Shown here: positions 23,912-33,147 of the stretch, one piece after another | Layout: each line of letters starts with the position of its first letter | Numbering within the stretch: the stretch's first letter is position 1 | Source of the DNA: Nocardia mexicana NBRC 108244 | Lineage (GTDB): Bacteria; Actinomycetota; Actinomycetes; Mycobacteriales; Mycobacteriaceae | NCBI RefSeq assembly: GCF_001613165.1 | Contig: NZ_BDBV01000108.1 | Span: 1-51,743 of the forward strand | DNA length: 51,743 nt | Direction of reading: 5' to 3' | Program-made: the position numbers and the translations under genes | Notes under the pieces: model-generated | The model's database searches: none | Told to the model about the DNA's origin: nothing | The model's input: the letters and a program-made list of their open reading frames with translations, nothing else

Positions 23912-25246
23912 TCAGCGGGGCGCGGCCTCCATGTCCAGGCCCGCGTCGCGCCAGGCGACGATGCCGCCGTCCAGGCTCGCGGCGTCGTAGCCCGCGCGGC
24001 GGGCCAGTGCCGCGAACCGCTGCGACACCTCGCCGACCGGGCACACGAAAACCAGTGGGCGCGAACGAGAGAACGGCACCCCCTGCGCCAGCATCTCGTC
24101 GAGTTGGTCGTCGCGGATGTTCAGCGCGCCCGGCACGTGCCCGATCCGGTAGGCCATCGCGCCGCGGGTGTCCACGATCGTCGGCCGTGCCGTGGCGTCC
24201 AGCTCGGCCAGCGCCTGCGGCGACAGCGCCGGGACCGCCGCCAGTTCCTGTCTCGTCGGTGGCTCGGCGGCGGAACCGCCGCGCCCGAACAGGTCCGGGC
24301 GGCGCTTCTTGATATAGGACAGGTACGGCTCGAGCCGGTCGCAGACGATGATCACCGCCACCGTCGGGGTATCGGTGGCGATCGTCGAATAGTCCAGGGC
24401 GCCGAGGAAATCCACCGCCGCGGCATAGCTGGCGCCGCTGGTCGGACCGGCGAGGACGCCGTAGCCGGTGGCCAGTTCCAGGGTGGCGTCGATGGCGCGG
24501 CCGGATTCGACGGGCAGGATGCGATCGTAGAAGTCGGGCTGGAACAGGCCCACCTCCCACATCTCGGTCTCCGAACGGATGCCGGGGATGAAGTCCGAAC
24601 GCTCCGACACCACCGCCAGCGCCCGCAGTTCCGGATTGTGCTTGCGCAGATAGGAGGCCGCGCCGCGGGTCGAGCCGGTGGTGCCCAGGCCGCCGACGAG
24701 ATAGTCGATGCGGTGCACGCCGTCGCGGGCGAGATCCTCGTGGATCTCGCGGCCGGTGCCGTGGTAGTGCGCCTCGACGTTCTTCTCGTTGGTGTACTGC
24801 GACGGATGATGGTAGGCGCTAGGGTTTTTCGCCATCGTCGACTCGATCACCGAGTACACGTCGTTGGGGGTCGTGGGGTCCGGGCACTCCGACAGCCCCG
24901 GCAGTTCCTCGATCTCGGTGCCGAACAGCTGTAGCAGATCGCGCACCTCGCCCACCTTGATCCGGTTGGTGACCGCGCGCAGCCCGACCCCGTGCAGTGC
25001 GCCCAGGATGCGCAGCGCCTTGGCGGTATTGCCGGACGACGCCTCGATGAAGGTCTGCCCGCGGGCGGCGACGGTGTCGAGCTCGTCGCGGATCATGCCC
25101 CACGCGACGCGGTCCTTCACCGAGCCGAACGGGTTGTGGGACTCCAGTTTCGCGTACAGCTGCACGTTGGCCAGCCCGTGTACGGCCGGATCCAGTCGCA
25201 GCAGCGGGGTGTTGCCGATGAGGTCGGTGATGTGGTCGTAGGCCAT
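23912..25246 (-). CDS. Cysteine synthase-like PLP enzyme fused to a rhodanese domain
   Basis: Residues 1 to about 320 of this 444-residue protein are a cysteine synthase-family PLP enzyme with the cofactor Lys44 in NPFGSVKDR, SSGNTAKAL and a GGLGTTGSTRG phosphate loop. The last about 110 residues are a rhodanese domain with the loop CPVGEVSQR, whose Cys would carry a persulfide. Such enzymes add a sulfur or amine nucleophile to activated serine; the rhodanese could supply sulfur. The ATG overlaps the decarboxylase stop by one base (TGATG), so the two are translationally coupled. A SbnA-like role making a diaminopropionate unit is an alternative to cysteine synthesis. Confidence 0.88.
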   Translation of the reverse strand: MAYDHITDLIGNTPLLRLDPAVHGLANVQLYAKLESHNPFGSVKDRVAWGMIRDELDTVAARGQTFIEASSGNTAKALRILGALHGVGLRAVTNRIKVGEVRDLLQLFGTEIEELPGLSECPDPTTPNDVYSVIESTMAKNPSAYHHPSQYTNEKNVEAHYHGTGREIHEDLARDGVHRIDYLVGGLGTTGSTRGAASYLRKHNPELRALAVVSERSDFIPGIRSETEMWEVGLFQPDFYDRILPVESGRAIDATLELATGYGVLAGPTSGASYAAAVDFLGALDYSTIATDTPTVAVIIVCDRLEPYLSYIKKRRPDLFGRGGSAAEPPTRQELAAVPALSPQALAELDATARPTIVDTRGAMAYRIGHVPGALNIRDDQLDEMLAQGVPFSRSRPLVFVCPVGEVSQRFAALARRAGYDAASLDGGIVAWRDAGLDMEAAPR

Positions 25247-26727
25247 CACGCCATCCTGTGGGGGCGCGGGGCGGCGGGCCGCGGTGTGAGGCCGGTGGTG
25301 AGCGCGGGCTCGTAATCCACATCGCGGCAGACCTGGAACGCGCCGGAGCGGTGGGCGACGGCCAGCTTCGGCGGCAGCGGATGCATCGAGGCCGTGGCCG
25401 CCGACAGGTCGGTGTGGTAGGCGGCGGTATTGGGGAATACCACCAGGTCGCCGGGGCGTGGCCGCCCGTCCAGCCACACCTTGTGGTTGGTGACCAGATC
25501 GCGTTCCAGGCACAACCTTCCGGCGAAGAAGACCCCGACCGGGTCGGTCGCGGTGACGGCCTCCCGGTGCGCGACGCTGGGCACGACGATCGGGTCCACC
25601 ATCACCTCCTGATCGGCCGGGGTGACGGTGTCGCGGCTGAGGTCGAGATTGACCAGCACGCTGCCGTCGGCGGCCTGTTTGACGAATTCGACACGGGCCA
25701 CGGTGATTCCGGCATGGTCGACCAGCGCCTTGCCCGGCTCCAGCCACAGCTCCAGCATGTTCTCGGCCGCGACCTGGGCGATCGTGCGGCCGCCGTGCGC
25801 CTCCAGCGGGGCATCCAGCAGATCGTCGAGCATCCGGGTCGCGGGGACCGTATTGGCGTACTTGTGGAAGACGGGGGTGCCGTGCACGCCGGTGTCGTCG
25901 AGATGGAATCCGAAGGTGTTGCCACCCCAGGCCATCGGCTCGCCGCGGCCGAGCAGCGACTCCCGCAGCGCCGCCACGTAGGCGTCGAATCGGTCGGGGT
26001 CGGCGGTGAACACCTGGCGGAATCCGCCGCCGATATCGAGCACCGTGGGCGCCAGCCCGTAACCGTAGGCGCGTTCGACCAGGTCCAGGCAGGCCTCCAC
26101 GGCGCGCACGCGCTCACCCGGTTCGCCGGAATCCAGGTGGAAGGCGAAGCCGCGCAACGTGATCCGGCTGCGGTGCGCCGACAGCACCCGCAGGGCCTGT
26201 TCGGCCTCGGCCAGCGCGATGCCGAATCTGCTCACGGCGCTCGCCTCGAACCCCGACATGCGCAGCAGCACCGGCACCCTCGCCCGTTCCCCGGCCAGCT
26301 CGGCGATGCGGCGCAACTCCCACAGATTGTCGACATTGACCGTCACCGCGGCGTCGATCAGCTCGCGCAGGAACGCCTCGCCCTTGGGGCCGGTGACCTC
26401 GATGCGCATCGGGCCGAACCCGGCGTCGACCGCCGAGGTCAGCTCCCGCGCGGACGCCACGTCGATCGCGATACCGGCGTGCTCGGCGGTGCGCAGGAAC
26501 GCCCGGGAACGGTTCACCTTGTGGGCGTAGCAGATTCGGTGCCGCGGCAGCCGCCGGTCCAGGACCGCCCGCAGCCGCTGCAGGTTCTCCGCGTACACCT
26601 GCGGGAAGACCAGGTGGGCGGGGGAGCCGAAGCGGATCAGCGCGTCCTCGGCGGCGCCGGGGGCATCGAGGAAGGCGCGTACCAGCGGGTGGATCTTGGC
26701 CGGTAGCGCGGGGACGGGCCCGGTCAT
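25246..26727 (-). CDS. PLP-dependent type III (ornithine/DAP family) decarboxylase
   Basis: This 493-residue protein has the alanine-racemase-like barrel with the PLP Lys70 in ICYAHKVNRS, HLDSGEPGER as the usual HxGS-type segment, and the GGGF phosphate-binding turn in LDIGGGFRQV. LEPGKALVDHAG and the C-terminal sheet domain follow. Enzymes of this class remove the carboxylate from diamino acids or from amino-acid conjugates, as SbnH does in staphyloferrin B synthesis. It starts four bases inside the end of the HMA-domain gene and ends overlapping the cysteine synthase start. The substrate cannot be told from sequence alone. Confidence 0.88.
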   Translation of the reverse strand: MTGPVPALPAKIHPLVRAFLDAPGAAEDALIRFGSPAHLVFPQVYAENLQRLRAVLDRRLPRHRICYAHKVNRSRAFLRTAEHAGIAIDVASARELTSAVDAGFGPMRIEVTGPKGEAFLRELIDAAVTVNVDNLWELRRIAELAGERARVPVLLRMSGFEASAVSRFGIALAEAEQALRVLSAHRSRITLRGFAFHLDSGEPGERVRAVEACLDLVERAYGYGLAPTVLDIGGGFRQVFTADPDRFDAYVAALRESLLGRGEPMAWGGNTFGFHLDDTGVHGTPVFHKYANTVPATRMLDDLLDAPLEAHGGRTIAQVAAENMLELWLEPGKALVDHAGITVARVEFVKQAADGSVLVNLDLSRDTVTPADQEVMVDPIVVPSVAHREAVTATDPVGVFFAGRLCLERDLVTNHKVWLDGRPRPGDLVVFPNTAAYHTDLSAATASMHPLPPKLAVAHRSGAFQVCRDVDYEPALTTGLTPRPAAPRPHRMA

Positions 26728-27995
26728 ACCGCGGGTTCCGCGGGCCGGGTGGACTCCATGGCGGGACGGGTGCGCACCGGGTTGTAGCCGCCGTCGCGCA
26801 GCGCCTCGAACGCCCGGTGGCGATTGCGGGGGCTGCGGAATTCGGCGACGACCCGCTTGCTGATCAGGTCGATGTCGTGCACCCGGATCTGCATCGACTC
26901 CAGTACGCCGGTGATGGTGCGCACGCAGTGCTTGCAGTTCATGTCGGGCACGTAGAAGACCTGGTCCTCGGCCGCCAGATCGCCCGTGCCGGGCTCGGTT
27001 TCGCCGGGCACCTCGGCCACCGTCAGCCGCACCACGGCCGTGCGGAACAATTCCACGAAACGTTCGACGACCACCGGCAGGATGCTGTAGTGCTCGCCCT
27101 CGACATGGTGCGGCATGGCGGCCAGGCAGGCCGGGCGGGTGCCCGGCGGCAGCAGCGCGTATTGCCGGGAGATCAGGTCCAGTTCGTCGTGGTACTTGTC
27201 GATGGCCGCCTCCGTCGACAGGCCCTCGGAGGTGGTGGCGCGGCGCATGACGGTGTGTGCCTCGGAGATGGTGGTGTCCTTCATCGCCCGCAGGGTCGCG
27301 ACCGTGTCGGCGGTGTAGCGGACGGTGCCGTCGGGCTGCACCGCGAAGGTCACCGGGATCATGCCGCGCCGGTAGGTGGAGGCCTGCAGCTCCCAGAACC
27401 AGCGCGTCGCCACCGCGCCGAAGATGCCGGAATCCCGCATCCCGCAGGCGAATTCGTCGGCGGTGCGATACGGGGTCCAGCGGGCGAGTAGCGCGTGCTG
27501 GGCCAGCGCGCGGCCGCAGGCCTCGATGCCGACCCGGAAGATGTCGATCGGCTCGTGGTCGGTGGTGGTTCCGGCCAGTACCGCCCGATCCCGCGGCGGG
27601 ACCGCCGAAATGCGTTCGGCCAGAGCGGTTTCGACCTCCAGTCCGTGCCACACCCGCAGCACCGTCTCGCGCATGGCGATGGGCACGATCGGGCCGAGGC
27701 CGCCGGAGTGGAAGTGGCCGGTATTGGGGATGCCGTCGGAGTCGGTCCAGGCGATGCGGTGCGTGGCGCTGGTGACCTGGTCGGCCCGGCACGGGCGCAT
27801 GAACCGCTCCAGGTACAGGCGCTGGGACAGGGTGAGGTGGCTGCCGGGTTCGGAACGTAAAGGCGCGCAGGTGTATTCGATATGGTTCGGCTCCGGTGGC
27901 GGGGGATCGTCGAACAACCCGGGCCGGGCCAGTCCGGCCAGAACGCGGGAGGCGGCGCGCCGGTCGTAGCGAGGTGGCGCCTGATCGGTACTCAT
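26724..27995 (-). CDS. Orphan protein with C-terminal heavy-metal-associated (HMA) domain
   Basis: About 330 N-terminal residues of this 423-residue protein match no family I know and contain several conserved-looking His, Cys and Trp (HFHSGGLGP, RTADEFACGMRDSGIFGAVA). The C-terminal about 75 residues form an HMA fold with DMNCKHCVRTI, Cys354 and Cys357 being the usual copper-binding CxxC. ATGA overlaps tie it to both neighbours in a four-gene operon of sulfur and PLP enzymes. It may bind a metal for the pathway or act as an enzyme whose HMA tail delivers metal. The ATG at 27995 is preferred over one at 28025 because it overlaps the upstream stop. Confidence 0.8.
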   Translation of the reverse strand: MSTDQAPPRYDRRAASRVLAGLARPGLFDDPPPPEPNHIEYTCAPLRSEPGSHLTLSQRLYLERFMRPCRADQVTSATHRIAWTDSDGIPNTGHFHSGGLGPIVPIAMRETVLRVWHGLEVETALAERISAVPPRDRAVLAGTTTDHEPIDIFRVGIEACGRALAQHALLARWTPYRTADEFACGMRDSGIFGAVATRWFWELQASTYRRGMIPVTFAVQPDGTVRYTADTVATLRAMKDTTISEAHTVMRRATTSEGLSTEAAIDKYHDELDLISRQYALLPPGTRPACLAAMPHHVEGEHYSILPVVVERFVELFRTAVVRLTVAEVPGETEPGTGDLAAEDQVFYVPDMNCKHCVRTITGVLESMQIRVHDIDLISKRVVAEFRSPRNRHRAFEALRDGGYNPVRTRPAMESTRPAEPAV

Positions 27996-29353
27996 CGGAC
28001 CTCCGTGGCAATGGTGGCGAGACACCGCACGAACCGGTCGATCTCGTCGGCGGTGTTGTACAGGTGAGTGCTCACCCGTACCGAATCATCTTCTGCGGCA
28101 GTTTCTTTCGGAGTGCTCGTAGGGTCGGGAACGCAGTGTGCGCCGGTGCGGACCAGGAAGCCGTACTCGGCGAGCACGAATCCTAGATCGGTGGCCGAGA
28201 TTCCGTCGAGGGTGAACGAGACGATGCCGTAACCGGTTTCGCACGGCGCGTGCGCGGGCCCGGGCAGGAATTCCAGGCCGGGCAGCGGGCGCAGGCCGGC
28301 GATCAGGCGTTGCGTCAGATCCAGGTTGTGCGCGGCGACCGCGTCGGGCCCGATCTCGCCCAGGAATTCCAGGGCCGCGCCGAGGGCGAGGATGCCGGGG
28401 ATGTTGTGGGTGCCGCCCTCCAGCTGTTCGGGCATGCGGGTCGGCAGCAGACCCGAACCCGACGGCGCGACGCCGGAATTGCCGCCGGGCAGGAAGGTGC
28501 CCAGCCGGTCGTGCACGCGGCGATGGCAATAGAGCACGCCGGTGCCGGGCGCGCCGAACATCTTGTGCGCCGACAAGACCGCGAAATCGGCGCCGAGGTC
28601 GGTGACGTCGACGGGCAGGTGCCCGGCGCTCTGGCTGCAGTCGAAACACAGCAGCACCCGGGGATCGAGACGCCCGCGGAGCTCCTCGAGGGTGGTGCGC
28701 GCGCCGAAGACGTGATGCAGGTGGCTGACGGTGATCAGCCGGGTGCGCGGCGTCAGCTTGGCGGCGATGTCGTCGATATCGGCCTCGCCGAGCGGGGTGA
28801 TCCGGTAGGGGACCAGGTGCAGGCGGCGGCCGAATCTGGCGAGGGTGGCCCGCAGCTGGATCCACGGATAGACGTTGGACGCGTGATCGCGTGGACTGTA
28901 GAGGATTTCGTCGCCGTCCTCGAGCGTGGCCAGCCCCCACGCCAGTGCCACGGCATTGAGTCCGGCGGTGGCGCCCGCCGTGAAGACCACCTCTTGCGGT
29001 GTGGCGCCGAGGAATTCGGCGGTGCGCTCACGCACAGTGTCGAGCGCGCGGGTCAGGCCCGTGGACCACGGGTAGGTGCCGCGCCCGGCATTGGCGGTGC
29101 GGCTGCTGTGGTAGCGGTGGATCGCCTCGATCACCGGCCGCGGTTTCTGGGTGGTCGACGCGCTGTCGAGGTAGACGTCGGCGGTCTCGGTGAGGGCGGG
29201 GAACAGGGCTCGGACCGCCTCGGGGGAGAACGTCGGCGACGGTTCCCGGACCGCCGGTGGCCCGGCGAGGGCAGACCATGGCGCAGGTGACCGCAACGCG
29301 ACGCTCCCTTCGGGTCGTACGCTCCGACGCCACCAACGATACGCACTTTTCAT
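27992..29353 (-). CDS. SufS-like cysteine desulfurase (class V aminotransferase)
   Basis: The 453-residue product has the class V PLP fold: DVYLDSASTTQKP at the start of the domain, the PLP Lys264 in LSAHKMFG, and Cys407 in RTGAHCVPD at the position of the persulfide-forming Cys of SufS. It should release sulfur from cysteine to an acceptor, possibly the rhodanese domain of the downstream fusion. The first about 50 residues are poorly conserved, so the true start may be later than the ATG at 29353. It is first in a four-gene minus-strand operon. No suf assembly genes are near, which argues against housekeeping Fe-S assembly. Confidence 0.85.
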   Translation of the reverse strand: MKSAYRWWRRSVRPEGSVALRSPAPWSALAGPPAVREPSPTFSPEAVRALFPALTETADVYLDSASTTQKPRPVIEAIHRYHSSRTANAGRGTYPWSTGLTRALDTVRERTAEFLGATPQEVVFTAGATAGLNAVALAWGLATLEDGDEILYSPRDHASNVYPWIQLRATLARFGRRLHLVPYRITPLGEADIDDIAAKLTPRTRLITVSHLHHVFGARTTLEELRGRLDPRVLLCFDCSQSAGHLPVDVTDLGADFAVLSAHKMFGAPGTGVLYCHRRVHDRLGTFLPGGNSGVAPSGSGLLPTRMPEQLEGGTHNIPGILALGAALEFLGEIGPDAVAAHNLDLTQRLIAGLRPLPGLEFLPGPAHAPCETGYGIVSFTLDGISATDLGFVLAEYGFLVRTGAHCVPDPTSTPKETAAEDDSVRVSTHLYNTADEIDRFVRCLATIATEVR

Positions 29354-29458
29354 GAGGTGTTCGAAGATTCTCGCGGACAACGAGTTTCGCCCGGGTATCC
29401 GGCGGGCCCGGGGAGACGATGGCGCGAGGGTGTCGGTACCGGGGAGTACGGTGAGGCC

Positions 29459-29890
29459 ATGGCGCTGACTCCGCGAGAACGTGAAGAGTTCCTGACCGAG
29501 GCGCATATCGGTGCGCTGTCGGTCTCCGCGGGCCCCGACCGCGGGCCACTCAACGTGCCGATCTGGTACGACTACACCCCCGGCGGCGAGTTGTGGCTGC
29601 TGACCGGGCCGACATCGAAGAAGATGGACCTGATCAAGGCCGCCGGGCGGTTCAGCCTGATGGTCGAGCGCGTGGAACCGACCGTCAGGTATGTGACGGC
29701 GGAGGGTCCGGTCACCCGGATCGCCGAGTCCACCGACGAGCTGCACGAGGCGATGGTGCGCCGCTATCTGGCTCCGGAGAATGTCCCCGGCTACCTGAAA
29801 TTCGCCGAGAGCCTCGGTCCGCAGTCCGTGGTCTACATGCGCCCGGAGCACTGGCTGTCGGCGGACCTGGGCGACACCCGCGAACTCTGA
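29459..29890 (+). CDS. Pyridoxamine 5'-phosphate oxidase-like flavin/F420 split-barrel protein
   Basis: This 143-residue protein is a single split-barrel domain: LTEAHIGALSVSAGPDRGP, NVPIWYDY, ELWLLTGPTSKKMDLI and FSLMVERVEPTVRYVTAEG. The pattern is that of actinobacterial PPOX-class proteins that bind FMN or F420. Substrate and cofactor are not determined. The gene is divergent from the cysteine desulfurase operon across 105 bases, which must hold both promoters. Confidence 0.85.
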   Translation: MALTPREREEFLTEAHIGALSVSAGPDRGPLNVPIWYDYTPGGELWLLTGPTSKKMDLIKAAGRFSLMVERVEPTVRYVTAEGPVTRIAESTDELHEAMVRRYLAPENVPGYLKFAESLGPQSVVYMRPEHWLSADLGDTREL

Positions 29891-30030
29891 CGGGCCTCAC
29901 CGCCACCTGGGTGCGGGTGCTTGCGGCGCGGTGCCATGCGCGCCGGTGCGACATCGCTCGACGGCCGTCGTAGGGGCCTGTCGACACTGTCGAAAGAAGT
30001 GGGCTGCGCTGCGCAATCGGGCTCGGTACC

Positions 30031-31113
30031 GTGTGCGCGGTGAGTAACTCGAGCGTGGGGGCGAGGGTGCTGGCGGTCCTCGGCGACCCGCGCCAGGGCG
30101 GACTGCCCGCGACCGCGCGCGACGATGCCGTCACGGCGGCGCTGTCGGTGTGGCTGGTCGGCGGGCTGCTGCTCGACGCCTGGGCACATGCGAGCGTGCC
30201 CGAGCCGGAGCCGTTCTCCACTCCCTGGCAGGCGGTGTTCTACACCGGATTCCTGGCGCTCGCGGGGTGGACCCTGCTGTTGGTGCGGCGCGGTGTCCGC
30301 GGCGGCCTGCGCGGGGCCGCCGCCGTGCCGCTGGGCTATCGCGCCGCCTTGCCCGCGCTGATCGGCGCCGTGCTGTCGGTGGCGGGGGACCTGGTGTGGC
30401 ACATCGCGTTCCACGGCACCGCCGAGGTCGTGGACGTCCAGTTCGGTCCCGCCCACCTCGGGCTGGCCGCGTCGGTCTTCGTCCTGGTCACCACGCCGGT
30501 GCGCTCGGCGATGTCGCGCGCCGACATCGGCGCGGCGCCGCCGCTGCGGCTGCTGTGGCCCGCGTTGCTGGCCTGCGGTGCGGCCGCCGCACTGGTGGTG
30601 CTGTTCCTGGGCTACGGGAACGCGGCCGCCTACTCCGCGGTACGGATCGTGGAGGTGCTCTCGCAGCCGGGCGGGCCGCAGGTGCGCGCGCTGGCGGCGG
30701 CCGTGGTGATCAGCACCGCGGTACTGCTGCTACCGCTGCTGTTCGCGGCGCGGCGCTGGCGGCTGCCGTTCGGCGCGGCGCTGCTGACCATGCTGCCCGC
30801 GGTGGCGATGTCCGGTGCCGAGACCGACGGGCGCAACGTGAGCATTCTCGTCGCCTTCGCCGTCGCGGCCGTCGGCGTGGATCTGCTGGCGCTGTGCCTG
30901 GATCCGGCGGCGGACCGCCCGGCCGCCTACTGGGGGTTCGCCGGTGCCGCCGCGCTGTTCACCTGGGGCCTGTACGTCGGGGTGGCCGCCGCCGCGGCGG
31001 GCAGCATGCCCCCCGTGGTGGAACTGTGGACCGGGTTGCCGATCGCCGCCGCCCTGGTCGGGTGGCTGCTGGGCGTGCTCATGCTGCCGGCCCGCGGCAT
31101 CGGGGCGCGATGA
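30031..31113 (+). CDS. Polytopic membrane protein of unknown function
   Basis: The 360-residue product has about nine hydrophobic segments separated by short Arg-rich loops, for example AALSVWLVGGLLLDAWAH and ALPALIGAVLSVAGDLVWHI. Several His residues lie near segment ends (WAHAS, WHIAFH, AHLG), which could suggest metal or heme contact, but no family is recognised. Two in-frame GTG codons, at 30031 and 30040, are possible starts. The gene stands alone on the plus strand after a 140-base spacer in which I see no other feature. Confidence 0.75.
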   Translation: MCAVSNSSVGARVLAVLGDPRQGGLPATARDDAVTAALSVWLVGGLLLDAWAHASVPEPEPFSTPWQAVFYTGFLALAGWTLLLVRRGVRGGLRGAAAVPLGYRAALPALIGAVLSVAGDLVWHIAFHGTAEVVDVQFGPAHLGLAASVFVLVTTPVRSAMSRADIGAAPPLRLLWPALLACGAAAALVVLFLGYGNAAAYSAVRIVEVLSQPGGPQVRALAAAVVISTAVLLLPLLFAARRWRLPFGAALLTMLPAVAMSGAETDGRNVSILVAFAVAAVGVDLLALCLDPAADRPAAYWGFAGAAALFTWGLYVGVAAAAAGSMPPVVELWTGLPIAAALVGWLLGVLMLPARGIGAR

Positions 31114-31160
31114 ATCCCGGCCTGCGCGGTGATCGAGAGAGCATGCGCTGACTTGCGGGC

Positions 31161-31682
31161 TCAGTTGCCCGCCGGGTCGGGGCCGCCGGGATTGCAGCGC
31201 GCCTGCACGGTGCCCTGGTAGTCGAGCGCGGGACGCCACGGCTCCAGATTCCAGCTCGGCTTGTTCGGGGCGACCAGGCGGGCCCAGTCCCAATGGCATT
31301 TGAACTGGTCGTACATCCCGGGACTGTCGGCGTCGGGGGACTGGGCGATCACCTCGCCCCACGCCCGGTCCAGGGCGGCCGGGAAGGTGTCGGCACGCCC
31401 GGCCGGAGTCGGATACACGTGCAGGCGGCGGCCGTCGGGATCGTCGGTCCACTCGGTGCGCTCCACGAGCGGGCTGTCGGCGAACTGGTCGACCGTCGGG
31501 GTGGCCGCGATCGGCCGTGCCGTCGAGGTCGGCGTGGGCTTCGCCGCGGCCTCGGCGGGTGCCGTCGTGGCGGGCGGACCCACCGCGACCGGCGGGGATT
31601 CGTCGGCGGTGCCGCAGCCCGCCGCGGTCAGAGCACCCGCGAACAGGAGCGCCCCACCGACTCGCCCGACGCTGTCCCGCAC
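31161..31682 (-). CDS. Secreted lipoprotein with DUF2599-like domain
   Basis: This 173-residue protein starts with a short signal sequence and the lipobox LTAAGC, so it should be anchored by its Cys to the outer face of the membrane. A Pro/Thr/Ala-rich linker follows. The C-terminal about 90 residues (RTEWTDDPDGRRLHVYPTPAG and later MYDQFKCHWDWAR) match the DUF2599 pattern found in mycobacteria and nocardiae. The GTG at 31682 gives a sensible signal peptide; upstream codons make the N-terminus too long. Its function is unknown. It is convergent with the preceding membrane protein. Confidence 0.8.
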   Translation of the reverse strand: MRDSVGRVGGALLFAGALTAAGCGTADESPPVAVGPPATTAPAEAAAKPTPTSTARPIAATPTVDQFADSPLVERTEWTDDPDGRRLHVYPTPAGRADTFPAALDRAWGEVIAQSPDADSPGMYDQFKCHWDWARLVAPNKPSWNLEPWRPALDYQGTVQARCNPGGPDPAGN

Positions 31683-31838
31683 TCGCAACTCCCTGACCGA
31701 TCGTGCCTGTCCCCGCGCTCGCCACGCTACCCGGTCGCCGCGCGGGCGGTGCAATTCGCTTGCCGCCGAGCCGGATGCGGACAGGCCCGGAAGATCGACC
31801 TGGCGCCGCGCGGGTTCCGGCCACGTAGAGTAGGACGG

Positions 31839-32927
31839 GTGGCCGCACAGCTGACCAAGGGGCAGGTCGACCGCTTGAGGGTCGACGACATCGTCGTATC
31901 GGTTCGACACGGCGAATCGGTGGATGTCGCGGCGTTACTGCTCAACTCGGCCGGCCGGGTGCGCGGCGAGAACGACCTCATCTTCTACAACCAGCCCACG
32001 GTCCCCGGCATGCGCCTGGTGCCCGGCCAGTCGACGCTGGCGATCGGGCTGCGCGAGCTACCCACCGACATCGAACACGTGCGGGTGGTCCTCTCGCTCG
32101 ACGACCCGCAGACGAACTTCGGCGATTTCGCCCCGCCACAGGTCCGCATCGAGGACGACGCCGGAAATCCGGTGTACGAGTTCGTGATCGACGCCCTGGG
32201 CCCGACGGCGACGGCGATCGCCTTCGATCTGGACCGCGCGGGCGCGGACTGGCAGCTGCGGGTGCAGGGGGAGGGATATCCGGGCGGATTCCGCGACCTG
32301 GTCACCGCGCACGGGGTGCACCTGCGCGGCGCGGAACCCGAACCGGCCTATATCGGCCCGGCCGTGCTCGACCCGGGCCAGGAGGTGGCGCTCAACGAGA
32401 TCCGCAAGGGTGAGCTGTCGCTGGTGAAGATGGCGGTCGGCTGGGATCCGGTCAAGGTGCACGGTCCGCGCGGGCTGCGTGAGCTCGAGATCGACCTGGA
32501 CGCCTCGGCGCTGCTGTTCGTGGGGCGCAACATCCGCGATGTGGCCTTCCATCAGCAGCTGGCCTCCAAGGACGGCGCGGTGCGGCACTCCGGAGACAAT
32601 ATGACCGGTGAGGGCAAGGGCGACGACGAGGTGATCACCGTCGACCTGGCCCGCCTGTCACAGGAGGTGTCCACGGTCGTCTTCGTGGTCACCTCCTACG
32701 CCGGGCACACCTTCGAACGAATCCGCAACGGCTACTGGCGCATGATCGACGGCACCAGCAACGCCGAACTGGCGCGGGGCAGCCTGCGCGGCGGTGGCCC
32801 GCAGACCGCGATGGTGGTGGCGAAGGTGTATCGCGAGGACGGGATCTGGCGGCTGGCCTCGATCGGCGCACCCATTCAGGCCGGGCATCCGGTCGAGGCG
32901 GTGCAGCAGGTGTCGCCGTACCTGTAG
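31839..32927 (+). CDS. TerD family stress protein
   Basis: The 362-residue product begins LTKGQVDRLRVDDIVVSVRH and has the TerD signature DVAALLLNSAGRVRGENDLIFYNQP, a Ca2+-binding domain linked to tellurite and chemical stress resistance. A second, more diverged TerD-like half begins about residue 195 (GPAVLDPGQEVALNEIRKG, AVGWDP), so the protein is a tandem domain form. The GTG start at 31839 is divergent from the DUF2599 gene with a 156-base promoter region. Other ter genes are not nearby. Confidence 0.9.
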   Translation: MAAQLTKGQVDRLRVDDIVVSVRHGESVDVAALLLNSAGRVRGENDLIFYNQPTVPGMRLVPGQSTLAIGLRELPTDIEHVRVVLSLDDPQTNFGDFAPPQVRIEDDAGNPVYEFVIDALGPTATAIAFDLDRAGADWQLRVQGEGYPGGFRDLVTAHGVHLRGAEPEPAYIGPAVLDPGQEVALNEIRKGELSLVKMAVGWDPVKVHGPRGLRELEIDLDASALLFVGRNIRDVAFHQQLASKDGAVRHSGDNMTGEGKGDDEVITVDLARLSQEVSTVVFVVTSYAGHTFERIRNGYWRMIDGTSNAELARGSLRGGGPQTAMVVAKVYREDGIWRLASIGAPIQAGHPVEAVQQVSPYL

Positions 32928-33147
32928 CGCCGTTCCGTCTCGCGGCCGGATGAGTTGCCGGGCCGGGCCGCTCCGGCCGCAGTATTGCCGGGACTGGTAG
33001 TCCGCGCCCGACGGCCCTACGATGTGCTGGCGCGAGAACAGGCCCGGCAGACGCGCGGTCGTCCGGCGGGCGTTGTCCGGATCGTTGCTGTGTGGCCGTT
33101 CGGGCGCGGCGGGGTTTGTGCAGGAGAGAGTCGACCGTAGGGGCGAG

